A stretch of DNA of 22,306 nt from CAZOGW01 sp964579415 (lineage in GTDB: Bacteria; Actinomycetota; Acidimicrobiia; Spongiisociales; UBA5794): positions 1 through 22,306 of the forward strand of contig CAZOGW010000043.1 of the NCBI GenBank assembly GCA_964579415.1, written 5' to 3'. Below are positions 13,923 to 22,306 of this stretch, one piece after another (the first letter of the stretch is position 1; every line of letters starts with the position of its first letter). Both the position numbers and the translations under genes were made by a program. The notes under the pieces are model-generated. The model saw only the letters and a program-made list of their open reading frames with translations. It had not been told where the DNA came from and made no database searches.

Positions 13923-14939
13923 TTAGTTCTCGAGGGGGTTGCCGGCAAGGAAGTCGTCGATCACCGCCGACGCCGCCGGCTGGTCGGGGACCACGTAGGA
14001 GACGCCGCCCTCGTTGCTGAACACCACAGGCAGGGTGACAGCGTCGATACGGTCGCCGCTGAGGCCCAGCGCCGAACGTCCCAGGTCGGCCATCACTGCA
14101 ACCGAGAGCCCGGTGTCGGCCCGGATCTGCTCGGCGAACGCCGAGGTGAACCCGGGAAGGTTGAAGGCGTTGCCCGGCGAGGTGGCCTCCGACATCATGG
14201 TGAGCAGGAGCTGCTGCTGGCGGCCGGTGCGCCCGATGTCGTCGGCGTCGACGTTGACCCATGAGCCGTCGCGGTACTCCTGGAAGGAGCGGGAACGGGC
14301 GAAGGCGAGCGCCTCGGGGCCGGTGAGGTTGTGGGTGCCGGCGTCGAGCTCGAGCCCGGACTTCACGTCGCGGACCGGGTAGTCGAATGTCATCGTCACC
14401 CCGCCGAGGGCGTCGACGACGTTGGCGAACCCGAAGAAGTCGATCTCGACATAATTGTTGATGGGGATGCCCAGGTTGTCGTTGACCGTCTCTATCAGCA
14501 GGTCGGGGCCGCCGTATACGTAGGCGGCGTTGATCTTGCCGGTGCCGTGACCGGGGATGTCCACCTTGAGGTCGCGGGGCAGGCTGAGAAGCTGGGCCCG
14601 GCCGTCGGCGACGTGGGCCACCATGATCACGTCGGTGCGGGCACCGGCGAAGTCGCCGAAGTTGCCCTCGAAGTCGTCGGGCAGGTTCTCCCGGCTGTCG
14701 GTGCCGACCACCAGGATGTTGCGTTCGCCCGCCACCGGCTGCAGCGACTCCAGGTCCTCGATCCTGTCGATCTTCGAATCGGTCCACAGCATGAAGCCGA
14801 TCACACCGAACACCCCGAGCACAGCCAGCACCAGCATCCACATGACGAACTTGCGGAAGCCGCTCTTCTTCTTCTGCGGGGCCGGTACCGGCGGTTGAGA
14901 GGGATACGGGGGTGCCGGAGGCATCTCGATTGTGGACAT
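13923..14939 (-). CDS. LytR-CpsA-Psr (LCP) family cell-wall glycopolymer ligase
   Basis: A 338-residue LCP protein. The family moves lipid-linked glycopolymers (arabinogalactan, teichoic acid, capsule) onto peptidoglycan outside the membrane. It has a Pro-rich cytoplasmic tail (PPAPPYPSQPPVPAPQKKK), one signal-anchor helix (about 31-52, VMWMLVLAVLGVFGVIGFML), then the LCP domain with NILVVGTDSR, GARTDVIMVAHV, LLSLPRDLKVDIPG, GKINAAYVYGG, NNYVEIDFFGF and EALAFARSRS. The Arg/Asp residues in these motifs bind the pyrophosphate. ATG 14939 is favoured over 15023 by a GAGG site 10 nt upstream and by a -10 at 14996-15001 that would exclude the earlier start. Its stop abuts a heptad array. Confidence 0.92.
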   Translation of the reverse strand: MSTIEMPPAPPYPSQPPVPAPQKKKSGFRKFVMWMLVLAVLGVFGVIGFMLWTDSKIDRIEDLESLQPVAGERNILVVGTDSRENLPDDFEGNFGDFAGARTDVIMVAHVADGRAQLLSLPRDLKVDIPGHGTGKINAAYVYGGPDLLIETVNDNLGIPINNYVEIDFFGFANVVDALGGVTMTFDYPVRDVKSGLELDAGTHNLTGPEALAFARSRSFQEYRDGSWVNVDADDIGRTGRQQQLLLTMMSEATSPGNAFNLPGFTSAFAEQIRADTGLSVAVMADLGRSALGLSGDRIDAVTLPVVFSNEGGVSYVVPDQPAASAVIDDFLAGNPLEN

Positions 14940-14995
14940 GGAATGGCGACCTCGGGTGGGATGCGGGGAAGGAGTCTCCCGGAGGAGGCTCGGCG

Positions 14996-15001
14996 ATTCT
15001 A
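14996..15001 (-). promoter_or_regulatory. -10 box for the LCP gene
   Basis: TAGAAT on the minus strand, close to TATAAT and the best -10 hexamer in the window. It predicts a start near 14989 and a leader of about 50 nt. Confidence 0.5.
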
Positions 15002-15042
15002 GTGAGGACCGGCTGGTAGGCATTGTCTTTCGCCGTCCTCAC
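15002..15042. promoter_or_regulatory. inverted repeat overlapping the LCP promoter
   Basis: GTGAGGAC (15002-15009) and GTCCTCAC (15035-15042) are perfect 8-bp arms, extendable inward by GGC/GCC after a one-base bulge. One arm touches the -10 box and the other lies at about -45 relative to the predicted start. This is a possible operator for a dimeric regulator. Confidence 0.35.
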
Positions 15043-15285
15043 ATCCGTCGCCGGCCACCTTCAGACGCCGTGACCCCACCTCTCGGTTCCCGCCGGCGGC
15101 GCGGCTACCACCGGGTCATGGGCCGGTCAGCGATTGGCGGGGTGGAGGTGCGTCACGGGTCGTCCCTGTCTCCGGGGCCGGCTGCGATCCCGGCAGCGAA
15201 GAGAGGGTTGAGAGGGGTCGCCGTCTTCGCGGGCCCGCCACCGGTGAGGCCTGACTCTCGCCGGCTTGAGGCGGGCGGGACCGGG

Positions 15286-18200
15286 TCAGCCCACCAGGGC
15301 ACGAATCTGGCGGATCGCCACCACCAGCCCTGACACGTCGTCGACACCGTCGACGGCCAGCGAGCGCATCATGCGGGCGAGGCGTTGGACTCCTTCGGCG
15401 CGGCGCTCGACGTAGCGGTCCATCGCCTCTTGCGGTGGGGCGCCGTCGGATTCGCTCATCACCCGTTCCGCCAGCTCCCGGCGCAACACGATCAGGTCGT
15501 CGCCCACGACACGCAGGGCGCCGCGGTGCCAGCGGGTGGCGGCGGGCACGGTCTCCACCTGGCGCTCCAGCCAGTCGATCTGGAACTGCGGGCCCACCGC
15601 CAGGAAGACCCCGGCGACGTCACCGAGAGAACGGCCGGTCCGGAAAGACAGCTCGATGATGTCGGGGGCGTGGGTCAGCTCGTCGATGAGTGCGTGGCGG
15701 ATCGCCAGCTCCGGGGGGACTCCCCGCTTCTCCCATGCCTTGGCGGCCTTCCTCTGCCGCTGCTCCCACTCGCCGGGTCCGAGCCCGCCGATGGTGTCGG
15801 CCAGTTCCTTGAAGGCCTCCCGCACCACCTCGACGTCGCCCATGGCGCCGTCCCGCCCGTGACTGAGGTACCAGCGAGCCACCGACTCGACCAGCGAGTC
15901 GACGTCCTCGAGTAGGGACCGCTGCACGTCGGGGGCGACGGCGCCTCCCACCCCCTCGACGTCGTCCCAGAGGTTGGCGGCCTGGGTGACCTCACGGGCG
16001 ATGTGGTAGGCGACGACGACCTCGTCGGCGGAGCTGCCGGTCTCGATACCGAGACGGGTGACGAAGGTGATGCCCTCGGCGTTGACCACCTCGTTGGCCA
16101 CGATGGTGGCGATGAGCTCACGACGCAGCGGGTGCTCGTCGATGAGCTCGCCGAACCGCTCCACCACCGGGGCGGGGAAGTACTCGACCAGGTCGGGTTC
16201 GAACCAACCGGCGTCGGGCAGGTCGGAGGCGAGGACCTGCTCGGACAGGTGCTGCTTGGCGTAGGCGAGGAGCACCGCCAGCTCCGGGCTGGTGAGACCC
16301 TTGCCGGCCCGGGTGCGCTCGGCCATCTCGTCGGTGCCGGGCAGCCACTCCAGCGACCGGTCGAGGACACCGAGGGACTCCAGCACGGCCATCAGGTCCT
16401 CGTAGGCCTCCATGCGGGAGGGCGCCGACGCCGTCTCCTGGGCCAGGATCTGCGCCTGGAGGTAGTTGTCGTACAGGATGGCCTCGACCACGTCGTCGGC
16501 CACCGCGGCGACCAGGGTGTCGCGTCCGGCACGGTCCATCTCACCACGCTCCTCGGCAAGTCCGAGAAGGACCTTGAGGTTGACCTCCCGGTCGGAGCAG
16601 TGGACACCACCGGAGTTGTCGATGAAGTCGGCGTTGATGCGGCCCCCGTTGCCGGCGTATTCGATCCTGCCGAGCTGGGTGAATCCGAGGTTGCCGCCCT
16701 CACCGACGACGCGGCAGCGCAGTTCGGCGCCGTTGGCTCGCAGGGTGTCGTTGGTGCGGTCGCCGACGTCGGTATGGGTTTCGACGGTGGCTTTGACGTA
16801 GGTGCCGATGCCGCCGTTCCACAGCAGGTCGACAGGGGCGGTGAGGATGGCGTGGATCACCTCGTCGGGGGTGGCCTCAGTGAGGGGGATGTCGAGGGCC
16901 CGACGGGCCTGCTCGGAGAGGTCGACCTTTTTCGCCTGGCGGGAGAAGACGCCGCCACCGGGTGAGATCAGGGAGGGGTCGTAGTCCTGCCAGCGCGAGC
17001 CTGGTGTGGTGAAGAGGCGCTGGCGCTCCTGGTGGGAGCGGGTCGGGTCGGGGTCGGGGTCGATGAAGATGTCGCGGTGGTCGAATGCCGCCACCAGCCG
17101 GAGCTGATCGCTGATCAGCATCCCGTTGCCGAAGACGTCGCCGGACATGTCGCCGATGCCGACGGCGGTGAAGGGCTGACTCATCACGTCGATCCCCAAC
17201 TCGCGGAAGTGCCACTTCACCGACTCCCACGCCCCCCGTGCGGTGATGCCCAGCGCCTTGTGGTCATAGCCGGCGGAGCCGCCGGAGGCGAAGGCGTCGC
17301 CAAGCCAGAACCCGTAATCGGCGGCGATGGCGTTGGCGGTATCGGAGAAGGTGGCGGTGCCCTTGTCGGCGGCGACAACCAGGTAGGGGTCGTCGGTGTC
17401 GTGGATGCGGACCGAGGGGGGATGGACCACGGCGCCGCCGACGAGGTTGTCGGTGACGTCGAGGAGCCCCCGGATGAAGGTGGTGTAGGCGGAACGGACC
17501 GCCTCCATGTGGTGGGGCGGGTCGGGGATGGGGCGGCGCAATACGAACCCGCCCTTGGCGCCGGTGGGGACGATGACGGCGTTCTTCGTCATCTGGGCCT
17601 TCATCAGGCCGAGAACCTCGGTGCGGTAGTCCTCCCGCCGCGTCGACCAGCGCAACCCGCCGCGGGCCACCCGCCCGCCGCGCAGGTGGATGCCCTCGAC
17701 GTCGGGGGCGTAGACGAAGATCTCGAACAGCGGCGCCGGTTGCGGCATACCCGGGACGAGGAAGGAGCGGAACTTGAAACTGAGACCTGCCCGGTCGGGG
17801 CGATAGGCGCTGGTGCGCACCGTGGCCTGGATGAGGCCGAGGAACCCACGCAGGATGCGGTCCTCGTCAAGCGACGTCACCGCGTCGAGGGCGGTCTCTA
17901 CATCGGCGACCCTGGCGTCGAAGTCGACTCCGGGGTCGGCGGCGGGGTCGAAGCGGGCCTCGAAGAGCCGGTAGAGCAGGGTGGCGGTGGCGGGGTGGTT
18001 GGCGAGAGCGTCGTTGACGTACTCGATGGTGAAGCTGGGGCTGACCCGCCGCCAGTAGGTGCGGTAGGCGCGCAGGATGCCCACCTGGCGGTAGTCGAGG
18101 GGTGAACTGACGATGAGCCGGTTGAGCGAGTCCGACTCCCCTTCACCGGTGAGGACGGCCCTGACCGCGTCGGCGACCCGGGCACCGCAGGCGTCGATGT

Positions 18201-20052
18201 CGAGCTGATTGCCCTCGCCGTCGACCACGCCGAAGTCGTGGATGACGATGCCGGACTCCCGCAGCCGGGTGGGGACCTCCTCGACGATGCTGAGGCCCAG
18301 CGCTTCCAGGGTGGGCATCACCTCGGAGAGCCGCAGCTTCCCGTCGGCCTTGTAGACGGCGAGCCGGGTCAGGTGCTCGGCACCGTTGACTTCGTTCTGC
18401 AGCCCGACCACGGGACCGCCGGTGTCGGACACCAACTCCTCCAGCCGGGCGATGTCGCCGACGGTGAGCTCCCGGCTCACCGAGGAGCGGTAGTAGCTGG
18501 GGAACTCGGCGAGCCAGTCGTCCGCCAACCGCCTCCCCTCGTCTGCGCCGTAGCGCTCCACCAGCAACTCGGAGACCTGCTCCTCCCAGGTGCGGGTGAG
18601 AGCGATGACCTCGGCCTCCAGGTCGGCGTAGGGGATGGTGTCGCGCTGCTGGTCGACCCAGATGGTGAAGTGGAGGCGGGCGGTGGGCGAGTCGCCCATG
18701 GCGAGCCGGTAGTCGATGGACGTACCGTCGAAGCGCTCAAGGAAGAGCTGCTGCAGCCTGTGACGGAGGGCGGCGTTGAAGCGGTCCCTGGGCATGGCCA
18801 CCAGCACCGAGACGCTGCGTTGGAGCAGGTCGCGGCGCACGAAGAGCCGTACCTGCTCGCCCTCCTGGAGGGCGACCAGACCGACGATGCTGTCGTGAAT
18901 GGCGTCGATGGGTGTGGAGAACAGCTCGTCTTTCGGGAAGCTCTCGAACAGCTCGACGAGCTGCTTGTGGTAGTGCGAGCCCTCCATGGTGTCCTCACGC
19001 TGGAGGATCTCCTCGAGGCGTGCCCGCAGGATGGGGATGGACCGCACCGGCGCCATGTAGGCCTTGGAGGTAAACAGCCCGAGGAGGCGGGTCTCGCCGA
19101 CGACGGTGCCGTCCGGGGCGATCCGGCGGACGCCGATGTAGTCCATCTTGGCGTGGCGGTGGACCCGGGCCAGCGAGTTGGTCTTGGTGATCACGACCAG
19201 GTCGCCACCCTCGTAGCGGGCGCGTAGCTCGTCGGGCAGCGTCGACAGCGGCACCGCCTGGGCGTAGCCGGACGTGTCCTCCTGGCCGAGGATGCCCAAC
19301 CCGGTGCCGGGAACCAGCGCCACCGCCCGTCCGTCGGGGGTGTCCTCGATGGAGTACTCCCGGTACCCGAGGAACACGAAGTTGTCCTCCAGCAGCCATT
19401 CCAGGAACGACACCGCCTCCCCGATCTCGAGCTGGGAGTAGCGGGCGCCGCCGTCGCGGGCGGTCTTGATCATGCGGTAGACGGCACCCTGCATCGGCTC
19501 GAAGTCGGCGACGGCGCGGCCCACGTCGCGCAGGACGACGCGCACCGCCTCCTCGAGGCTCTTGCACTCCTCCTCGTCGAGGCGACGGCTCAGCTCGTAG
19601 TGCTGCACGGAGTCCCGCTGGGCGGCGCTGCGGGCGGGGCGTATGGCGGCGAGGGCTCCATCGGCGTCACGGGAGACGCCGAGCACCGGGTGGAAGACCC
19701 TCTCGACGGCATGACCGGCGGCGACGATCCCGTTGGTCACCGAGTCGACGAGGAAGGCCATGTCCTGGCAGGAGACCTCGACGACGGCGCCGCCGGTGTC
19801 GTAGCCGTCTGCCTCCGTGGTCGGGTTGAACGCCCGCACCACTGCGCCGGGCGGGCGGCGCTCGGAGTAGAACGAGAACACGGACCGCACCTGGGCAGCG
19901 ACGGCGTCATTGCCGTGGCGGGCGATGTACGCCTCGGGGATGCGTGCCAGGTAGCGCCGGGCGAAGTCGGCGAGCAAGCCGTCCTCACCTGCCGCTGCAG
20001 AGACTAGAGCTTCCAGGTCCTCGTCGACCAACGCCCCACCGGTAACGGCCAT
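15286..20052 (-). CDS. gdhB: large NAD-specific glutamate dehydrogenase (GDH2 / L-180 class)
   Basis: A 1,588-residue enzyme of the ~180-kDa class known from Streptomyces, Pseudomonas and mycobacteria. It oxidises glutamate to 2-oxoglutarate and ammonium with NAD, mainly in glutamate catabolism. A long N-terminal regulatory part (about 1-700, ACT-like folds) precedes the catalytic core. The core shows GLRWSTRREDYRTEVLGLM, then KNAVIVPTGAKGG with substrate Lys823 and catalytic Lys833. The Rossmann NAD region has VVGEGGN at about 1115-1121 and LGRIEYAGNGGRINADFIDN. A helical C-terminal domain follows. The ATG at 20052 (MAVTGGALVDEDL) is preferred; the frame opens at 20112 with an atypical Arg-rich lead. 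Large open frames on the opposite strand are shadows. Confidence 0.95.
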   Translation of the reverse strand: MAVTGGALVDEDLEALVSAAAGEDGLLADFARRYLARIPEAYIARHGNDAVAAQVRSVFSFYSERRPPGAVVRAFNPTTEADGYDTGGAVVEVSCQDMAFLVDSVTNGIVAAGHAVERVFHPVLGVSRDADGALAAIRPARSAAQRDSVQHYELSRRLDEEECKSLEEAVRVVLRDVGRAVADFEPMQGAVYRMIKTARDGGARYSQLEIGEAVSFLEWLLEDNFVFLGYREYSIEDTPDGRAVALVPGTGLGILGQEDTSGYAQAVPLSTLPDELRARYEGGDLVVITKTNSLARVHRHAKMDYIGVRRIAPDGTVVGETRLLGLFTSKAYMAPVRSIPILRARLEEILQREDTMEGSHYHKQLVELFESFPKDELFSTPIDAIHDSIVGLVALQEGEQVRLFVRRDLLQRSVSVLVAMPRDRFNAALRHRLQQLFLERFDGTSIDYRLAMGDSPTARLHFTIWVDQQRDTIPYADLEAEVIALTRTWEEQVSELLVERYGADEGRRLADDWLAEFPSYYRSSVSRELTVGDIARLEELVSDTGGPVVGLQNEVNGAEHLTRLAVYKADGKLRLSEVMPTLEALGLSIVEEVPTRLRESGIVIHDFGVVDGEGNQLDIDACGARVADAVRAVLTGEGESDSLNRLIVSSPLDYRQVGILRAYRTYWRRVSPSFTIEYVNDALANHPATATLLYRLFEARFDPAADPGVDFDARVADVETALDAVTSLDEDRILRGFLGLIQATVRTSAYRPDRAGLSFKFRSFLVPGMPQPAPLFEIFVYAPDVEGIHLRGGRVARGGLRWSTRREDYRTEVLGLMKAQMTKNAVIVPTGAKGGFVLRRPIPDPPHHMEAVRSAYTTFIRGLLDVTDNLVGGAVVHPPSVRIHDTDDPYLVVAADKGTATFSDTANAIAADYGFWLGDAFASGGSAGYDHKALGITARGAWESVKWHFRELGIDVMSQPFTAVGIGDMSGDVFGNGMLISDQLRLVAAFDHRDIFIDPDPDPTRSHQERQRLFTTPGSRWQDYDPSLISPGGGVFSRQAKKVDLSEQARRALDIPLTEATPDEVIHAILTAPVDLLWNGGIGTYVKATVETHTDVGDRTNDTLRANGAELRCRVVGEGGNLGFTQLGRIEYAGNGGRINADFIDNSGGVHCSDREVNLKVLLGLAEERGEMDRAGRDTLVAAVADDVVEAILYDNYLQAQILAQETASAPSRMEAYEDLMAVLESLGVLDRSLEWLPGTDEMAERTRAGKGLTSPELAVLLAYAKQHLSEQVLASDLPDAGWFEPDLVEYFPAPVVERFGELIDEHPLRRELIATIVANEVVNAEGITFVTRLGIETGSSADEVVVAYHIAREVTQAANLWDDVEGVGGAVAPDVQRSLLEDVDSLVESVARWYLSHGRDGAMGDVEVVREAFKELADTIGGLGPGEWEQRQRKAAKAWEKRGVPPELAIRHALIDELTHAPDIIELSFRTGRSLGDVAGVFLAVGPQFQIDWLERQVETVPAATRWHRGALRVVGDDLIVLRRELAERVMSESDGAPPQEAMDRYVERRAEGVQRLARMMRSLAVDGVDDVSGLVVAIRQIRALVG

Positions 20053-20108
20053 GCTGCCCACGAGTTCTAAGCGTAATGCCGTGCGGAGGGCGAAGGGTCG
20101 CAAGAAGC

Positions 20109-20143
20109 GCACTACGTACTAGGTACTACGTACTAGGTACTAC
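20109..20143. repeat. five-unit heptad array (array R8)
   Basis: Units GCACTAC, GTACTAG, GTACTAC, GTACTAG, GTACTAC alternate, giving a 14-bp higher-order period. The array ends one base before the stop of the prenyl reductase gene (20145) and lies 56 bp upstream of the glutamate dehydrogenase start. Confidence 0.88.
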
Positions 20144-20144
20144 G

Positions 20145-21404
20145 TCAGCGTTTGAGGAGAGGGTCCGGCCCCAGGGCGACGACTTTCTCAATGGCGGTGT
20201 AGACGTGCTCGCTGATGCCCTTGTCCTCGGGCTCGAGGAGGTTGGCCATCACCTTGAGCACCCACTCCATGAGAGGGCGGGAGCGGAGGCCGATACGAGT
20301 GAGGCTGCGCATCAGCGTCGGGTTGCCGATGGCGATGACGAAGGCGCGGGCGACTCGGTGGTAGGCGCCGTAGAGGTCGTCGATGTCGGCGGCATAGCGG
20401 TGCAGCAGCGAGAAGTCCCCGGTGGCGAGGGCTTCGGCGATGTGACCGGCGGCGAGGCGGCCGGTCTCGTAGCCATAATCGATGCCCTCCCCGTTGAAGG
20501 GGTTGACGGCCCCGGCGGCGTCGCCCACCGCCACCCAGTTGGGCCCCACCTTGGGGCCCACGGAGAACGCCATGGGAAGCTTGCCGCCCACCGGAGTGGT
20601 GAGCTGGTGGTCGGCGCCGCTCTGCCAGTGGTCGGGCAGGGACGCCAGGTAGGCGTCGAGGACCTTGGACGTGTTGACGTCCTTCCACCCCTTGAAGCTG
20701 GAGATCACGCCGACACCGACGTTGATGCTGCCGTCGCCGAGGGGGAAGATCCACCCATAGCCGGGCATGGACCGACCCTCCGCGTCGCGGATGTCGAGCT
20801 GGCTCTCGAGGAACCCGTCGGTCGAGTTGGGGCTGGCGTAATAACCCCGCACCGCCAGCCCGTAGGGGTAGTCCCGGCGGCGCTCACTGCCCAGGGCACG
20901 GCCGAAGCGGTTCAGCGAGCCGGAGGCGATCACCGTGACCCGGGGATGGACCGTGGTGCTCTCGACGGTGCCCTCCGAGTCCGTCTGGCGCAGCTCGACG
21001 GCTTCGAGGCGACCCTCGACGACGACCGGCACCGCCTCGGTGCGCTGGTGGATGACGGCACCCTGCTTCTCGGCCAGCATCGCCACCTGCATGTCGAGGT
21101 CGGCGCGGCGGATGACACCTCCCCAGTCGGGGTACTCGGTGCGCTCCGGCCAGGGGATCTCCAGCATGAGCTCACCGGAGTAGGCGCGCAGGCCGACGAT
21201 GCGGTGCAGTTCGGGTACGTCGAAGTCGAATCCCATGTCGAGGAGTTGCTTGACCGCACGTGGCGTCAGTCCGTCGCCGCAGGTCTTGTCCCGCGGGTAC
21301 GACTTGCGCTCCGCCACCTGCACCGACACTCCGTTGCGGGCCAGCCAGTAGGCGGCAGCCGCCCCGGCAGGCCCGCCGCCGACGACGAGGACATCGGTCT
21401 CCAT
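20145..21404 (-). CDS. geranylgeranyl reductase-family FAD oxidoreductase (MenJ-like)
   Basis: A 419-residue flavoprotein that reduces isoprenoid double bonds. Actinobacterial relatives include MenJ, which saturates one unit of the menaquinone tail, and geranylgeranyl-lipid reductases. The FAD-binding Rossmann motif GGGPAG is at 9-14 with acidic strand end VQVAERKSYPRDK. The conserved KTCGDGLTPRAV follows at about 40-51. The second FAD motif is VAVGDAAGAVNPFNGEGIDYGYETG. The C-terminal helical part (TLMRSLTRIGLRSRPLMEW) is typical. The start is backed by TATCCT 7 nt upstream. Substrate (menaquinone or lipid) cannot be read from the sequence. Its stop is one base from a heptad array, and another array lies just upstream of its promoter. 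Confidence 0.9.
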   Translation of the reverse strand: METDVLVVGGGPAGAAAAYWLARNGVSVQVAERKSYPRDKTCGDGLTPRAVKQLLDMGFDFDVPELHRIVGLRAYSGELMLEIPWPERTEYPDWGGVIRRADLDMQVAMLAEKQGAVIHQRTEAVPVVVEGRLEAVELRQTDSEGTVESTTVHPRVTVIASGSLNRFGRALGSERRRDYPYGLAVRGYYASPNSTDGFLESQLDIRDAEGRSMPGYGWIFPLGDGSINVGVGVISSFKGWKDVNTSKVLDAYLASLPDHWQSGADHQLTTPVGGKLPMAFSVGPKVGPNWVAVGDAAGAVNPFNGEGIDYGYETGRLAAGHIAEALATGDFSLLHRYAADIDDLYGAYHRVARAFVIAIGNPTLMRSLTRIGLRSRPLMEWVLKVMANLLEPEDKGISEHVYTAIEKVVALGPDPLLKR

Positions 21405-21411
21405 GTCGGGA

Positions 21412-21417
21412 AGGATA
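21412..21417 (-). promoter_or_regulatory. -10 box for the prenyl reductase gene
   Basis: TATCCT on the minus strand, 7 nt before the ATG at 21404. The heptad array R9 begins 7 bp upstream, so the array occupies the -35 region. Confidence 0.5.
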
Positions 21418-21423
21418 GACCAG

Positions 21424-21451
21424 GTACTACGTACTACGTACTACGTACTAC
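21424..21451. repeat. four perfect GTACTAC heptads (array R9)
   Basis: Exactly four identical GTACTAC units (28 bp), the most homogeneous array in the window. It overlaps the 3' end of terC: the TAG stop at 21448-21450 is array sequence. It also reaches within 7 bp of the -10 box of the prenyl reductase gene. Confidence 0.92.
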
Positions 21452-22251
21452 GGCTCGGGAGGGCGGTGCTGGGCCTGGAAGTGACCAACGGCGCCCACGG
21501 CCTCGGGAACCTTGACCAGGGTGGGCCGCAGCTCCACCGGAGGCGCCACGACCGTCTTGCGCAGCCGCAGGTTGAGCGCCTCGACGAAGATCGAGAAGCC
21601 CATGGCGAAGTAGATGTAGCCCTTGGGGATGTGGAAGTCGAGCCCCTCGGCCACCAGCGACATGCCGATGAGGAGCAGGAAGCTGAGCGCCAGCATCTTC
21701 ACCGTCGGGTGCCGGTTGACGAACTCGCTGACGGATCTCGCCGACAGCATCATCACACCCACCGCCACGATGACGGCGGCGATCATGACACCGATCTCGT
21801 CAGCCATCCCCACCGCGGTGATGACCGAGTCGAGGCTGAACACCAGATCGAGCGCCAGGATCTGTGCGATCACAGCCGCGAAGGACGTCACCTTCACGTC
21901 GCTGCCGTGTGCCTCCTCGCCCTCCAACTTCTCATGGATCTCGAAGGTGGCCTTGGCGAGGAGGAAGAGGCCGCCGACGAGCATGATGATGTCCCTGCCG
22001 GAGATCTCCTGGTCGAGTACCACGAAGAGCGTCGCGGTGAGTCCGATCACCCAGGAGATGGCGACCAGCAGCAGGATGCGCATCACCATCGCCAATCCCA
22101 GACCCAGCGTGCGGGCGCGCTGTTGCTGATGCGCCGGCAGCTTGCTCGACAGGATCGAGATGAACACCACGTTGTCGATGCCGAGCACGATCTCGAGCGT
22201 CGCCAGGGTGAGGAACGAGATCCAGATGTCGGGGTTGGAGATCCAGTCCAT
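21448..22251 (-). CDS. TerC-family integral membrane protein
   Basis: A 267-residue membrane protein of the TerC family, linked to tellurite resistance and, for several members, to manganese export or metal loading of secreted proteins. About seven hydrophobic helices are visible. The acidic signature motifs are TLEIVLGIDNVVFISIL (Asp26 in the first helix) and LDLVFSLDSVITAVGM in the middle. The C-terminus, VELRPTLVKVPEAVGAVGHF, is a soluble tail. The stop codon comes from the heptad array R9. ATG 22251 is backed by TACGCT 9 nt upstream. Mn riboswitches (yybP-ykoY) often precede terC genes, but only 55 bp upstream are in view and that promoter would leave no room for one. Confidence 0.92.
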   Translation of the reverse strand: MDWISNPDIWISFLTLATLEIVLGIDNVVFISILSSKLPAHQQQRARTLGLGLAMVMRILLLVAISWVIGLTATLFVVLDQEISGRDIIMLVGGLFLLAKATFEIHEKLEGEEAHGSDVKVTSFAAVIAQILALDLVFSLDSVITAVGMADEIGVMIAAVIVAVGVMMLSARSVSEFVNRHPTVKMLALSFLLLIGMSLVAEGLDFHIPKGYIYFAMGFSIFVEALNLRLRKTVVAPPVELRPTLVKVPEAVGAVGHFQAQHRPPEP

Positions 22252-22260
22252 GCGGCGCGC

Positions 22261-22266
22261 AGCGTA
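22261..22266 (-). promoter_or_regulatory. -10 box for terC
   Basis: TACGCT on the minus strand, 9 nt before the ATG at 22251. Confidence 0.4.
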
Positions 22267-22287
22267 ATGGCACTCTGATCAGGACGT

Positions 22288-22304
22288 GGGAGTCTTCGTC
22301 TCCC
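22288..22304. terminator. short hairpin at the right edge
   Basis: GGGAG/CTCCC with a 7-nt loop containing TTCG. It is possibly the terminator of a gene outside the window. The sequence ends 2 nt later, so this is only tentative. Confidence 0.25.
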
Positions 22305-22306
22305 CC

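Larger units (their letters stand above)
14940..15285. other. 346-bp gap between glutamate dehydrogenase and LCP genes
   Basis: This is the longest non-coding stretch in the window and the only large gene 3' end without a heptad array. It contains the LCP promoter side (14996-15042). Near the dehydrogenase stop there is a long-range stem GCCCGCC/GGCGGGC (15233-15239 with 15270-15276) that could act in termination. I see no convincing ORF, tRNA or recognised riboswitch on either strand. Confidence 0.6.

Noticed and set aside
14940..15285. c-di-AMP or other riboswitch upstream of the LCP gene
   Set aside because: Fragments such as GGGAACC and GGGGTCA recall the ydaO motif, but the conserved order and spacing are absent, and the likely promoter lies downstream of them.
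16003..19227. Plus-strand ORFs of 320, 357 and 329 residues inside the glutamate dehydrogenase region
   Set aside because: They are shadow frames of a strongly conserved gene, rich in Val/Gly/Asp/His with no domain recognised.
20076..21515. 479-residue plus-strand ORF
   Set aside because: It is antisense to the prenyl reductase, and its ends are translated heptad repeats (YYVL/TTYYVLR-type peptides).
22252..22306. Manganese riboswitch before terC
   Set aside because: There is too little sequence, and a TACGCT -10 box sits 9 nt before the start.

Overview
The window is GC-rich chromosomal DNA with tightly packed genes. It fits a high-GC actinobacterium, probably an uncultured one and possibly Acidimicrobiia-like. 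The clues are a bS22-type micro-ribosomal protein, a PAC2-family protein, a MenJ-like prenyl reductase, a ~1,590-residue NAD-glutamate dehydrogenase, a cystathionine beta-synthase/gamma-lyase pair, many GTG starts in 4-bp stop/start overlaps, and TANNNT -10 boxes set 6-9 nt before start codons, as in leaderless actinobacterial transcripts. This placement is inference; there is no rRNA or marker gene to confirm it.

Layout. 1-650: a 32-bp direct-repeat array, a tRNA-Gly(CCC) and a 74-residue membrane protein. 650-2730: a membrane protein, homoserine kinase and the micro-protein bS22. 2840-5190: an orphan CoxL-like molybdenum hydroxylase large subunit. 5220-6420: a PAC2-family protein and a copper chaperone, the latter behind a CsoR-type palindrome shared with a divergent gene. 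6426-9462: a membrane protein, a PLP aminotransferase and a cystathionine beta-synthase in one direction. These meet a convergent cystathionine gamma-synthase/lyase at 9579-10730. 10792-13823 (minus): a Co/Ni ECF transporter, cbiM-PDGLE-cbiQ-cbiO, behind a Fur-family regulator. 13923-20052 (minus): an LCP cell-wall ligase and the large glutamate dehydrogenase. 20145-22251 (minus): geranylgeranyl/menaquinone reductase and TerC.

The most unusual signal is a family of short intergenic arrays with a strict 7-bp period. Most are built on a GTAC core (GTACTTG, GTACTAG, GTACTAC, GTCGTAC/GTAGTAC); two are diverged (GTATCCA, and an AT-richer one). They occur at nine places (2422, 5134, 6120, 9505, 10782, 13830 and 13894, 20109, 21424). 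Each starts within a few bases of, or overlaps, the stop codon of a gene. Between convergent genes the array becomes a 24-25-bp perfect inverted repeat with a conserved CGCGGA-containing loop. Between co-directional genes it is a simple or weakly dyad array. In two genes (cbiO and terC) the array supplies the stop codon. No array lies in a divergent, promoter-only gap. I infer a lineage-specific 3'-end element (terminator, mRNA 3' stabiliser or protein-binding site).

Other points are the copper operator overlapping two divergent promoters, a palindrome between the Fur-type gene and the Co/Ni transporter, and an in-frame duplication in a membrane protein.
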